Shown one piece after another: positions 11,610 to 22,500 of a stretch of 64,000 bases of DNA (within the stretch, counting starts at the first letter, position 1; every line of letters starts with the position of its first letter). The notes under the pieces are model-generated. The model was not told the origin of the DNA and did no database searches. It saw nothing but the letters and a program-made list of their open reading frames with translations. The stretch is from Maniola hyperantus (taxonomy: Eukaryota; Arthropoda; Insecta; Lepidoptera; Nymphalidae). The stretch is taken from the NCBI RefSeq assembly GCF_902806685.2, contig NC_048557.2, positions 6,940,666 to 7,004,665 on the forward strand, read 5' to 3'. The translations under genes were made by a program, and so were the position numbers.

Positions 11610-11982
11610 TATCTTATCAAAAATAATGGCATCAGTAACAAGTACTTAGCGTCACACACAATTATAGTTCCATAATCATAACGGCCGCCCGCCAAAGTTG
11701 TACGGGTACCTATAACCCAAAATCAACAAAAACCGCTTAAAATTAGTTAACACAATAGGTACCTACTTGACCAAATTTACCAACATATTTTTACAACTTT
11801 TCTAGATTTTCCTGCATAGGTATTGACAACAAATACCTAGTGTCCCACTGTTAATCAAACAGCACGAAAGTATCTTATCAAAATAATGACGTCAGTAACA
11901 AGTAGCGTCACACACAATTAGTTCCATAATCATAACGGCCGCCCGCCAAAGTTGTATAACCCAAAATCAACAAAAACCGCTT
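11610..11982. repeat. Direct duplication of about 120 bp
   Basis: Copies at 11610-11738 and 11871-11982 share AATAATGRCRTCAGTAACAA, CATAACGGCCGCCCGCCAAA and ACCCAAAATCAACAAAAACC. Copy 1 has extra bases including GGGTACCTA inside GTTGTA..TAACCC. The interval between them holds TACCTA-rich sequence. Confidence 0.9.
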
Positions 11983-12369
11983 TCGCACGCTGCGCCCGTA
12001 CAATGCCATACACGCGGCAAACGCTACGCTGAATGAGTTAGCCCTAAATTATACAGCGACTAATTTCACGCTCGCTCTTACTTATTGTGGGACCCGACGA
12101 TTCCATGTCACGGTATTCGACACGACTGGTTATCCCGGACAAATTGACTCGTAACTTTTTTCACGCTAAGGTCAACTTTACGTTATTCCCGAAGTGGTTT
12201 TACGATGGATGAAATGAAATAAAACTTTTTCTTTGTAGAGGTCAATCTTTAGTTTTTTTTCATTCCAGGACTACCATCCACTGACCTCTGCCACGCTGGG
12301 ATGCACTTGACTGCTGTTACACCAAAGTAGATTCTGGCACTGAATCATGTGGTCTGGCCAACGAATGTA
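11983..12369. other. Intergenic, no feature recognised
   Basis: Moderate GC, several CpGs (CGCACGCTGCGCCCG near 11984). No exon or repeat could be supported. Confidence 0.45.
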
Positions 12370-12595
12370 GAGACTGGAAAAGCGCGGCTAATTCAAAGAA
12401 TATCAGTGGGTATGACAGCCCCAAAATTAATATAACAGGCCGGAAATAACCTATTTCGATAGAACAGAAATGAAAATAAACGAATTCTAAAGTGTCAAAT
12501 TACTTAGGTTATTCCGGTCTCTAGGTATACCTAACTACTCTATACTAATTTTAGAGCTGCCATACTTTCTGAATATGCCGCGCTTTTCCAGTCTC
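12370..12595. mobile_element. MITE with TA target duplication
   Basis: Terminal inverted repeats GAGACTGGAAAAGCGCGGC (perfect for 19 bp, then imperfect to about 40 bp), flanked by TA at 12368-12369 and 12596-12597. A second internal inverted repeat, GGCCGGAAATAACCT / AGGTTATTCCGGTC, suggests a foldback. No coding capacity. TA duplication points to a Tc1/mariner-type mobiliser. Confidence 0.85.
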
Positions 12596-12597
12596 TA

Positions 12598-13561
12598 TTT
12601 TCGTTTGTCAGACTTTGGTGATGATGCTGCCTAAGGTGGAGCACGTTTGCCTAGAAAGTGCCTTTCACTCTTCTTTTGAAGGTCCCAATATTTTAATTGG
12701 TGGAGAAAACGGAAGCCGTAGGGCATTCCATATTCTAGCAGTGCGACTTAGAAACGAGAAAAACATACCTATCGCCTCGAATTTCGCGACTAGATACTTA
12801 TGTACCTACCAATACCATGTACCTAGAGTAGAGGAAGGGCACACAGGGCCCGTGACCAGGGCCCCCATCGCCAAGGCGGCCCCGAAAGGCCAATATATTC
12901 ACCTACATTTTACTTTTTTTTCTATTTTAGGCACATCTAACCGGCAAAAAAGTTTTAGGGTAAATTAGCGAATTGTATTTTGTAATTTCCTTATTTTCTA
13001 CAGATGAAAAATTTGTTAAAAAAAAATTCGTCATTCACTTTTTTACTTTCCAACAGGGCCCCAAATTATTTTGTGCCCAAGGGCCCCAGCATGGCCTAAA
13101 AGGGCCCTGCCTAGAGGTGCAGAGTGCAGACCTTTATTTTCTTCAACGCCAAGGTCAAATTGCGTAAAGTTTATGTTACACCCAAAGTTCCAAACAAACT
13201 TTACCTACTATGCGATACAATGAACAATTTTCAAAATTCAGCTTAAGTCAACCATCAAAAATCGTTTTCCACAATGGGGCTAAAAAATAAATAAAAGCCC
13301 TTTTTCTCGAATAAAGAAAGTGTTTGTGTAAGAACAATCGCGTACACCACAGCGGGACATCTAGATACGCGGGGCCCGAGTATTTTTCTTTATATTTTTT
13401 AGGGTTCCGTAAGTACTCCATGATGCAATAAATAAACCATTTTATCAGGTACCTACGTAGGTAGGTACATTTTGTGTTCTGTCCACATGTGAAAGCAATT
13501 TTTAAAACCGCGAGGTATCAAGTTTAAAGGAATACCAAATTTTCTCTAAATTTAACTTAGT
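12598..13561. other. Gene-free stretch including GGGCCC-rich repeat-like segment
   Basis: From 12835 to 13110 there are repeated GGGCCC/GGCCCC words (CAGGGCCCGTGACCAGGGCC; AAGGGCCCTGCCTAGAGG) on either side of an AT-rich core, resembling the ends of a degraded DNA transposon. No matching TIR or TSD found. ORFs of 117 and 64 codons here cross these repeats and are not considered genes. Confidence 0.35.
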
Positions 13562-13730
13562 GGCTAATTCCGTTGTACACAATCTCTAACCTAAACTAAA
13601 ATGATAGTATCTAAATCTATTGCTATCCCTTTCATAATTTTGCCTGCAGAATAGGATAGCACTAGATTTAGACCCGTAAATTTAGTTATAGTTTAGAGAT
13701 TGGGTAGGTAGAGGTACAAGAGAATCGGCC
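13562..13730. mobile_element. MITE, palindromic ends
   Basis: GGCTAATTCCGTTGTAC...CAATCTCTAA at the left pairs with TTAGAGATTG...GTACAAGAGAATCGGCC at the right. The right end carries an extra TAGGTAGAGG stretch that breaks the TIR. The core CTATCCCTTTCATAATTTTG is a sequence I associate with a common lepidopteran MITE. Confidence 0.75.
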
Positions 13731-14728
13731 ATCTCGACCTGTCGCTCTAAGGTTCATTTGGTAGTTCCCGATGATCTACGATCTCGAGGTATGATAGTGA
13801 TACAAACTTGTATTTACAGATAATTTCTTAGTGTAGGTACACTTGCAATTTGCAAATTAAAAGTAACGTTCGTAGGTATGGGTAGGTACACTTAGGTGAC
13901 CCCAATTTTCGTAAAATATGTAATGATATGTACGGAACCCTTTCAAAACGCAAGATCAATTCACACTTGACCGTCTTTTTATTTTTTATAATATTTGCAC
14001 TTATACCCTAGTTGAATAGAGTTTGATCCTTAATTTACGCATCGCCAGATTTATTCTGTAGTTTCGCAGTTTGTAAGGGATTGTTCTTCGGCTCTTTGCC
14101 GGGTTTGTAACATTGCGTAAATGTACGACGGCCTTTGTGTTGATGCTTTTATTTGGCTTTAAGTCTGTATTCTATAGAATTGATTAGACCTATTGTGTGA
14201 GGTTAAGTAATGAACTTCTTTATGTCGCATAAACTTACAACACAATATTATTTTCTTTAATGATTTGCTGTATCATGTACTTATCTAGTATGGCTAATGA
14301 ATTAAGAATATTTTCTATTAATTTACCAAGAAATCGTACAAATTACAAAACGCCATTGCGTCATCATGATTATGTAAGTGGAGTTGTACCTATGGACGAA
14401 TCTAAGATGATTAATTTTCCCCCGCCGCGCTGAGTTCGTATTTTTGCTAGGGCTAATCTCAAAAACTTCTGTAGGTACCTACAGCTTTTCATACAGTTTT
14501 CACCAATAGAAAAGAGGAATTATCTAAGAAGGTTAAAAGGCTATAAATTGTAAATATAATTTTGCGAAAATAAGATACCTGGATGATAATAACAGCTGTG
14601 AATTAGTCGGAAAAAATTGGCCCAACAGTTTCCGTGGTGTGCGCTGCGTAAAGAACTTTCCACTAGGTATAGATATAATGTTTTCCTGTAACTTTCACTT
14701 TGTACTTATCCTAATCCTAATATATAAT
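13731..14728. other. Intergenic, no gene recognised
   Basis: AT-rich with TACCTA tracts; nothing supportable. Confidence 0.45.
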
Positions 14729-14948
14729 CCATACTAATATTATAAATGCGAAAGTGTGTCTGTCTGACTGTCTGTCTGCTAGCTTTTCACGGCCCAACCG
14801 TTCGACCGATTTTGATGAAATTTGGTACAGAGTTAGCTTATATCCCGGGGAAAGGACATAGGCTACTTTTCATCCCGGAAAATTGATGAGTTCCCGCGGG
14901 ATTTTCAAAAACCTAAATCCACGCGTACGAAGTCGTCATCAGCTAGTG
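14729..14948 (+). mobile_element. CTAG-A interspersed repeat, complete
   Basis: CCATACTAATATTATAAATG to AAGTCGTCATCAGCTAGTGG; the canonical GTCGCGGGCATC is worn to GTCGTCATC. Confidence 0.85.
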
Positions 14949-15150
14949 GGTATATAATATTTTAAATGTGAAAGTGTGGATGTTTGGATGTTTAGATGTT
15001 TGGATGTTTGTTGACAAAAACGGCTGAACGGATTTGGATGAAATTTGGAATGGAGATAAATTATACACTGGATTAACACATGCTACTTCTTATCCCGGAA
15101 AATCAAAGAGTTCCCACGGGATTTTGAAAAATGTAAAGCCACGCGGCTAG
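14949..15150 (+). mobile_element. CTAG-A-related repeat, tandem to the previous copy
   Basis: A divergent subfamily with (GGATGTTT)n in place of (TGTC)n, and CGGCTGAACGGATTTGGATG, ending CCACGCGGCTAG. It directly follows the other copy, as if one inserted at the end of the other. Confidence 0.7.
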
Positions 15151-15560
15151 TAAAGAAATAATTCCTGTCCCGTGCGAAGCCAGGATTAGTCGCATGTTAC
15201 TAAGTGATAAATAAACTAAGTACCTATAGGTATTCATTATTCTTCAAGTCAACTCATATTTACAGATATTGGCATGAAAATAGTATTGGTATAGGTACAT
15301 ACCTAAGTCTATTTGCCTGAAAAGTATATTTAAAGCGAATAGTGTAATTTACTTACCTATATAGAATAAGTAAGCAAAATTAGCAATCTGTGTGTTTTAA
15401 AGGCTGCCGATGTTTAGCCTCGACGCAGCTGCATCGTCTTACACGCATCACTGGCGACGCGCAGCATCCCTGCTTTGTGCGTGCCGACACTACGCGACGC
15501 AAGTTATAAGATGAAGCGATTTGTACTCCAGCAGTACGTAGGTATGCGTTTGGTGTAGGT
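15151..15560. other. Left flank of hAT element
   Basis: Unrecognised. At 15410-15520 there is CpG-rich sequence with several GCGACGC words. Confidence 0.4.
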
Positions 15561-16379
15561 AGTATACACAAGGGCGGATACAAGGGGGGGGTCACGGGGG
15601 TCATGACCCCCCCCTGGGCTGCGTCCAGGACCTAGGTGGACCACTAATTAAAATTGTTAAACATAATGTTTTTTATATTTTTATATACCTAGATTTTATG
15701 TAAGTTCCTTCAATACTTAATCAATTTAATATAATATTTTGTATGATGGCAAAAACATTATGTTCTTGCGAACAAACGCATCCAAAATTTGAATTTTACC
15801 GTGCCACCGCTACCTTTCATCGAGATGTCACATTTCGTGTGTCGTTCTTCAATTATTGAAGAACATCACACGGCACTTGCCCAGGGCCCACGATCGATTG
15901 GGGCCCAGTAGTCCCTGCCAGATCACCAAACTATAACAGACCAACCGATATTTTAATACCCAAAAACATATTTATTTCGATAAAATCAACGGTCAAAAAA
16001 GCCATCTCAAACAAAGGACCGTAGAGATTGTTAAATAGTCTTATATCCGATCTTTATTGCCTTTACGCAAATGATAGAATATTTCATTCTTTTTCACACT
16101 TTTTAAAAAATTCCCGACAGTAAAAACCTCTAAAAGTAAAAAATAATATGTATTATATACCTATAATGTATTGGTCAATCTGGTCCTTTACGTTTATTAT
16201 TTATAGTAAAGTTTTTATTATCCAAGCGCTCGTTGCATCTGGGGACCCCTAAAGATAATAGAACTATTCTTTATACAACAGATGACTTTATAGTATTTAG
16301 TACAAAATTTTTGGCATTTATCTATATCGTAATACAATATTTCTAACATTTATCTTTTCTTTTTTGTAAATAATGTCAT

Positions 16380-16855
16380 AAATTTTGCGCTCGCTTCGCT
16401 CGCACGTACGGTTCACTACGATTAAAAATCCCTTCCGAGATGCAAGCTATCACTGAGTAGTACATACCTACCTACATTTGGCCGTGAAAAAGTACCTAAC
16501 AAGATGATAGACAGACAGAAAATTTCGCGCTCGCTTCGCTCGCGCTTTTGCTCTGTATTAGTTGTTGCCCGCCCGCAACCTTGTCCGCATTGATTTAGGT
16601 TTTCAAAAAACCGTAGGAACTCTTTGATTTTCCGCATAAAAAGTGTATGCAGGTTTCCGGGACGAAAGCTTTCTCTGTGTAGTACCTGGTCAAAAAGATA
16701 GACCGTCAAATGGTAACAGTAAATAGATAATAAGTAGAAGTAGATAAATAGATAAAAGTAGATAGACACGCTTTCTCATTTATAATATTAGTAGCTACCT
16801 TATGATTTTTTCGTAAATATATGAAAAATTTCGCGCTCGCTTCGCTCGCGCTTTT
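16380..16855. repeat. Three copies of GCGCTCGCTTCGCTCGCG motif
   Basis: The word TTTYGCGCTCGCTTCGCTCG occurs at about 16385, 16524 and 16831, each preceded by AAATTT. Each is a near-palindromic GC block in AT-rich DNA inside the hAT element. Confidence 0.85.
16553..16794 (-). mobile_element. CTAG-A-like fragment nested in hAT
   Basis: Contains CTTTGATTTTCCGCATAAAA and CATTTATAATATTAGTAG. Degenerate. Confidence 0.55.
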
Positions 16856-16867
16856 ACTTTATATTGG

Positions 16868-17052
16868 TTAATGCCCGCAACTTCGTCCACATAGATTTAG
16901 TTTTTTAAAATTTCCGTGAGAACCCTTTAATTTTCCGGGATAAAAAGCCGTTTCCGAGTGTAAACTATCTCTGAATAGTACCAAATTTTGATTTAGAATA
17001 TGGACTTTGAAAAGGTAACAGATAGATAGAAACATTCGCATTTATAATACGT
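16868..17052 (-). mobile_element. CTAG-A-like fragment nested in hAT
   Basis: Contains ATGCCCGCAACTTCGTCC, TTAATTTTCCGGGATAAAAA and CATTCGCATTTATAATA. Confidence 0.65.
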
Positions 17053-17173
17053 CTTGAACGTGACTTATCTGCTTTCTTTGCCTATTCCAAGAAAATAGTA
17101 CCTACTCTGTCAAGATCATAGGGGCCCCGTTATGCTAATGTGCCCAGGGCCTCCAATAGGTTAAAGACGGCCC

Positions 17174-17250
17174 TGCGTGCGGGTGTGCGGGGCGCCCCCC
17201 CCCCCAACCCCCGCTCGTCATACCCCGATTACCAACTCGACCTGTCGCAA
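17174..17250. mobile_element. GC-rich MITE fragment (GACAGGTYGAGATGG family)
   Basis: Right half of the family found intact at 62056: GCGGGTGTGCGGGGCG then CATACCCCGATTACCAACTC and GACCTGTCGC. Confidence 0.7.
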
Positions 17251-17800
17251 GAGGTCGAGAAGTTGTGACTTGACCACGACTATGTGACCCCCCCCTGGCA
17301 CCAAAGCTGGATCCGCCCTTGAGTATACATACCTCCATGCAATCTTTGCACCATATTAGTTGCATATCGTAAGTATAACGAACACATATATTTAGGGTTC
17401 CGTACCTCAGAAGGAAAGAAATCCCTTCTAGGATCACTTTACAGGATACTAGGATACAGACACTGGTACTGAAGAACTGTTTCTATCATTAATGAACTAT
17501 GAGTAAGTATAGGTATAGGAATAGGTACATTCTTTATCGATGGTTTTGATAGATTAAAGTTTTCTTTAGCACAGAAATTTCATAAAACATAGTCAGCTAC
17601 ATAAAGCGAAAGTCAGTGGTGTAAAGCTTCTGACTTGGACCACAGGCATCACATTAAAAAAGGATGAGAATCTTTCCAGCGATAGGTTACAGATTAGATC
17701 GCTCTGTGGCCAATTTGGCGCGCGGTGCGGTGTCTTCCTCAAACCGAGCGCTTTTTAGACGCACCTATCTTTAGGTAAGTACTAACTAGGTACCTATATA

Positions 17801-17922
17801 GTACGCAACAGGTCGAGATGGCAATCGGGGAGGGAACGTCCTGCACACCCGCACAGCCTCCGCGCTAACCCGGTGCGGGGAAAGCGCGGGTGATGTGGGT
17901 GTACGGGGGCGGTGTTTGACAA
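17801..17922. mobile_element. GC-rich MITE, left part
   Basis: GTACGCAACAGGTCGAGATG starts the element. The right TIR is missing. Confidence 0.7.
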
Positions 17923-17961
17923 CTACTTATACCTAGTCAAATCCTCAAAATAAATACCTTT

Positions 17962-18356
17962 AGAAGTAGCCCTAGTGTGACACTTACCTACTGGTAGAGC
18001 GACATAGCTAAATGCATTTAAGCTCTTATTAGAACGTGACAAAATGATTTTGTTTTTGTCCTTATCACCGTGGCCATTTTTTTTGTTTGCCAAAATGTAT
18101 TTGTACGTGAGATTTTGGCAAACAACGTGAAGTGAGGTTATGTTGACTCAAGTATTGTAAATAAATACCTAATTTATTCGTGTTGATGTTTTTTGTTTTT
18201 TAAGTTATTGTGCAATGGTGGGTTGCAGTATACTAGGCTACAATATCCGAAGCGAACGTAAAAGAGACGGAATAACATTTCACAAGTAAGTACCTACTTC
18301 TGCTTGAGCGAGAGGGACTGAGGGGGCCACGCTAGTTGCATATCTGGTATATCTGT
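17962..18356 (+). mobile_element. Repeat carrying a THAP-type first exon
   Basis: The segment from AGAAGTAGCCCTAGTGTGAC to TAGTTGCATATCTGG recurs, with an internal deletion, at 31269-31545. Shared landmarks are GTCCTTATCACCGTGGCCA, TTTGTACGTGAG and AGAGGGACTGAGGGGGCCAC. Its multi-copy nature plus the embedded THAP exon suggest the 5' part of a THAP-containing DNA transposon (P- or Kolobok-like). I could not find TIRs or a TSD. Confidence 0.55.
18215..18285 (+). pseudogene. Decayed THAP-domain first exon
   Basis: ATG opens MVGCSILGYNIRSERKRDG followed by ITFH and then the donor-like AA|GTAAGT at 18286. The THAP zinc finger (C2CH DNA-binding module) usually starts M-x-x-C-S-x-x-G-C-x-N and leads to a conserved FH(R/K)FP, often with an intron just there. 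Here the second zinc-binding Cys is Tyr, so the finger is probably non-functional. No following THAP exon (AVPF part) was found. This is a domain-level call only. Confidence 0.5.
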
Positions 18357-18457
18357 GGTCAAATCAGTATCTTTTTATCAAACGTCAACACCCGCTTAGA
18401 AGGTATGTGAGCTAACCTTGAGCTAACTATGAAATTCTGGCATGTGACGTGCTTTTT

Positions 18458-18886
18458 AGGGTTCCGTACCTCAAAAGGAAAAACGGAACCCTTATAGGAT
18501 CACTTTGTTGTCTGTCTGTCTGTCTGTCTGTCAAGAAGCCTACAGGGTACTTCCCGTTGACCTAGAAACATGAAATTTGGCAGGTAGATAGATCTTATAG
18601 CTGACATTTGGGGAAAATTCTGAAAATCGTGAATTTATGGTTAGATCACACAAAAAAAATTAAATTGTGGTCAACTAATAACTAGTATTTTCAACTTTCG
18701 AAGTGAGTGACTATATCAAGTGGGGTAAGTATCATATGAAAGGTCTTTACCTGTACATTCTAAAACAGATTTTTATTTATTTTTATGCATCAAAGTTTTT
18801 GAATTATCGTGCAAAATGTCGAAAAAATACGACTGTAGTACGGCACCCTCATTGCGCGTGCCTAACTCGCACTTGGCCGGTTTTTT
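18458..18886 (+). mobile_element. GTTCC repeat, full length
   Basis: AGGGTTCCGTACCTCAAAAG to AACTCGCACTTGGCCGG. The ORF at 18703-18888 is a shadow. Confidence 0.88.
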
Positions 18887-19397
18887 AGTTTCATTGATAA
18901 TTTAAAATGGTTCTTACACTTAAAACGTTCGTTTTGTTCGTTCGTATTTTGGAGGACCCTCTATTTATCTAATAATCACTGAGAAATAATTTATTTTTGA
19001 CATAGGAAAATACCGTATTCACACTTGGTCATCATATCGGACTAGATGGGTAAACCCTTTTCATTCTGGAAGGAGACCCGTGCTCAGTAGTGGACCGGCA
19101 ACAGTTTGACGGAGCAAATAAACATGCCTACACATTAAAGGCCTTGTAGCAAAACAATGGCGGATAAATATTATTAATATTTATTAATGATATGTACCCT
19201 TGCCGCCATTGCGATGAATTCGTAAACAAAGACCTGAATATATTATAATTCGAGGTGCATCTGATGATTGCAAGGGTGAATATTATGATCACAGACTAAA
19301 GGAAAAGCGTAGACAGTAACACGTGCACCCATATTATTTGTTATGAAGCGGTCAAACGTTGAAGTCGACCTAGAGAAGCTTCGATTTTAATTTAAAT
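18887..19397. other. Intergenic, no gene recognised
   Basis: Separates two oppositely oriented GTTCC repeats. CAATGGCGGATAAATATT / GCCGCCATT near 19154-19210 form a weak inverted pair. Confidence 0.4.
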
Positions 19398-19818
19398 AAA
19401 AACCGGCCAAGTGCGAGTCAGGCTCGCGCAATGAGGGTTCCGTACTACAGTCGTATTTTTTGGACATTTTGCACGATACTTCAAAAACTATGATGCATAA
19501 AAATAAATAAAAATCTGTTTTAGAATGTACAAGTGAAGACCTATAATAATACCCCACTTGATATAGTCACTCACTTCGAAAGTTGAAAATACTAATTATT
19601 AGTTCATGACCACAATTTAATTTTTTTTGTGTGATCTAACCCTAAATTCACGGTTTTCAGATTTTTCCCCAAATGTCAGCTATAAGATCTACCTACCTGC
19701 CAAATTTCATGACTCTCGGTCAACGGGAAGTACAGTAGGTTTCTTGACAGACAGACAGACAGACAACAAAGTGATCCTATAAGGGTTCCGTTTTTCCTTT
19801 TGAGGTACGGAACCCTAA
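19398..19818 (-). mobile_element. GTTCC repeat, full length, inverted
   Basis: AAAAACCGGCCAAGTGCGAG to TACGGAACCCTAAAAA. It is the inverted partner of the copy at 18458; the pair could form a long hairpin of about 420-bp arms with a 0.5-kb loop. Confidence 0.88.
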
Positions 19819-19934
19819 AAATGACTGGCTTGAGCCAAAATCAAAAGAGAGGTGCTGTAGAAAGGTACTTAAGTAGTTTGTTAGTTTATTAGTTTGTCCC
19901 GTTCTCACGCTTCTGGTAAGTACTTACGCATTTA

Positions 19935-20467
19935 GGGCCGGTTGTTTCAACAAACTTTGACGGACACGTAACCTTTAAATATGGCGCTAACGAACGTAAG
20001 TAAAGAAAAAGCGTTGATTCAGCATCTATTAGCGCTAACGTTCGTTAAAAAGTTACGTTTACGTTAACCAGTGCTGGCGCCATTGGTGATCGTCAAATCA
20101 GTTCGTAACTTCATACTTCTTACAAACGGAATATTTTATTTACAAATTATAATGGAATCAATTTAATTCAAAGCTTTTAATGATAGTTTTTTTGAAGATT
20201 TTGTAAGAAAGAAAAAGTGTTTAAAATGCGAAGTAGCAATATTAATAACTATGTATATAATTTAATATACTTAAAATGAAATAAGAAAAGGATACGGAGA
20301 AGTAAGTTAATTTTTAGGGTTAGTTTCGCAACCAAAATAACAATGACGAACAGTTTTTTGTACAATGAAGCAACGCACTTAAATTAACAGATGTTAAAGT
20401 TCGTCTACGTCCGTTAAATTTTAACGAACGGATCTTACGAAGACCAATGGTTTGAAACAACCGGCCC
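19935..20467. mobile_element. PIF/Harbinger-like non-autonomous element, TTA TSD
   Basis: TIRs GGGCCGGTTGTTTCAA are exact at both ends for 16 bp, flanked by TTA at 19932-19934 and 20468-20470. Subterminal repeats of AACGAACG/CGTTCGTT occur near both ends, as expected for transposase binding sites. No transposase ORF in 533 bp; the 68-codon ORF inside is a shadow. Confidence 0.88.
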
Positions 20468-20817
20468 TTAGTCTGGGTAAGGTAAGTTTTGGTCACTATG
20501 CCCAGGTACCTTATAACCGGTGTCACTTTTGAACACTACGGTTCGTAAATGATCCACCTATTATTGCCTTCTAGTCTATGGTTATATTCTCAAATTATGA
20601 ACACCATAATATTTGTAGAGAGCAACAGTCAATGTATTTCTGCAAAATTTACATAGGGTACGGAATTAACTTAATTATACAAACTTATACTTACCTAATA
20701 GCCCACCTATCCTTAGGTTCCTATCCTATCACTTAGGAGTGATTAAGTAGATAAGTAGGTCTAATATTGAATTATTTTCTAAATGTTAAAGTTCACTAAT
20801 GAAATCAATAAGTAGGT

Positions 20818-20870
20818 ACAGTTTTTGCAATTCATGAAGGCGAGTGAAAGCTTTACTTGTGGTTTCAAGA
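20818..20870. mobile_element. MITE end fragment (CAGTTYTTGCAATTCA family)
   Basis: ACAGTTTTTGCAATTCATGA, GGCGAGTG and TTTACTTGTGGTTTC match the left TIR of the intact copy at 36251-36459. No right end found. Confidence 0.6.
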
Positions 20871-21680
20871 CTTTCGGTCAGATCTCTGAGCCAGCCCGAA
20901 GCGTCTCGATAGAAGGCATTAAAATCAGATGCTCAGCTCCTAAAATAAAGCAATCGCACATGCCATAATAGCCATAATGTGCGTCCTGCTTAAGCAATAA
21001 CAAAAACCATTAGTGAATATTATAGAAAAAAGAATTTTAAAAATACAATAGTGTTGCCATACAAAAAAGGTGATGTAATCAAAGCCCGTATTTGAAATGA
21101 GAACAACGCTTTTAAATGTTTGAAAAAGTTAAAAAGACGTTCCATTTTCAAAATGTGCGGAGCGACGAGCTTTCCCCTTCGGTGGAAAACAACGCACACT
21201 AACACATTCATTGTACGTAGACAGCTAGAGTAAATTTCAGTCGTGTGCACTGTGCAATATTAATAGCACTGCTATCATCAGACTAAAATACTTTTAAGTA
21301 ATTCAAACTTTTATTTTATATCTAAGATAATATTATAGAAATCTACTTATCTGATATTATTTACAACATCCTATTATTAATATTTTTTATCTAAAGCTCC
21401 AATAAACAGAACAAATGTAATAAAAAGTAATGCACAGACAAACAATAACACGAACTTATGCCCATAACTTCAGCTTCTTACCTTTCAGCGAAAAAAAATA
21501 CATAAATAAATCGAACGTAACCGATATTAAAACAACACGATGCATCATATTTCCCTCGATGTATAAACACGCACTTCGCTATCTCTTTCTAATATATGGT
21601 TTTTCACGATATGTCTGTCCCTTTTTACGTGGGGCGTGTTCTGACCGTTGATTGGTGGAGGGGAGAATGGCGTTCGGTTA

Positions 21681-21720
21681 CCCGACGGCAACCTCCCGAC
21701 GGCATTTTCCCGACGGTAGG
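21681..21720. repeat. Three 14-bp CCCGACGG tandem units
   Basis: CCCGACGGCAACCT, CCCGACGGCATTTT and CCCGACGGTAGGC in direct succession. Confidence 0.8.
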
Positions 21721-22265
21721 CGTTCGAAAATCGAAAATTGTCGCCAGGGATGAATTTCTTTGGTCTTTATTATAAGCGGCCGTTCCATTCAGTTTGAAAA
21801 ATGTGTCACTTTAAGTAATTAAAAATGGTTTCTGAACACAGCTGTTGTAGGTAGGTATCTATATGGTAGTGAAGTGATTCCTGAAAGTTGCGAAGAACAA
21901 AAAGTTTCTAAGATTTACTTTATTAAAATCATCAGGTAAGTAGTTTGTGTACCTACGTGCTATAGTAAAAATGCTTTTCTTAGAAATTTTTGTTTTTGAT
22001 TTTCAATTTGTTATTTTTTGTAACAAAGTCCTTGAATAAGTATAGTGTTTTATTTATAGGCTTACTTACCTATCTTATTTTTATTAAAATCGTAAAGATA
22101 GGAAAAAACTTCTATTAGATATCTAAAGTCAATTATTTTTAACCTGGTGATAAACCTGTGTAGGTTACTTATTGTTTTTATCTAAGTAGATATAGGTACC
22201 TATAGAGCCATTTGTATTTCATTTTTTAATGCAAGAGCAAACTTTCATCTGTGACAACTAAATAC

Positions 22266-22500
22266 ATAAAAGGAAAAGCTGAATAACTCGGCTGACTGAT
22301 CTATCAACGCCTAGCTCAAACTATTGGACGGATCGGGCTGAAATTTGATTGTGAACACTGACTGATTATATACTTTCAATGATTGTGAATCATGCCGTAG
22401 GTAAGTAGGTTAGACATCCGCTTGAAAGGATTTTTGAAAATACAACCTCTGAGGGGGTAAAATTTGTGTAGTCCACGCAGACGAAGTCGCGGGCATCATG
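22266..22500 (+). mobile_element. CTAG-B interspersed repeat
   Basis: Contains CTGACTGATCTATCAACGCC, GGACGGATCGGGCTGAAATT and GACGAAGTCGCGGGCATCAT. About 40 bp of unrelated sequence sits in the middle. Confidence 0.75.

Larger units (their letters stand above)
15569..17321. mobile_element. hAT-type element, non-autonomous, 8-bp TSD
   Basis: Terminal inverted repeats CAAGGGCGGATACA (left) and TGGATCCGCCCTTG (right) are flanked by the exact 8-bp duplication AGTATACA at 15561-15568 and 17322-17329. Both subtermini carry runs of C or G next to GGGGTCAC / GTGACCCC. The 1.75-kb interior has no transposase ORF. It holds two CTAG-A-like fragments, three GCGCTCGCTTCGCTCGCG motifs and a GC-rich MITE. 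TIR style and TSD length identify hAT. Confidence 0.88.
20471..22265. other. Gene-free stretch
   Basis: Contains only the MITE end at 20818 and the CCCGACGG repeats at 21681. No exon supported; ORFs of 73-76 codons at 21020 and 21430 lack features. Confidence 0.45.

Noticed and set aside
12615..12968. 117-codon ORF on plus strand
   Set aside because: Runs through GGGCCC-rich repeat-like sequence and lacks protein-like features.
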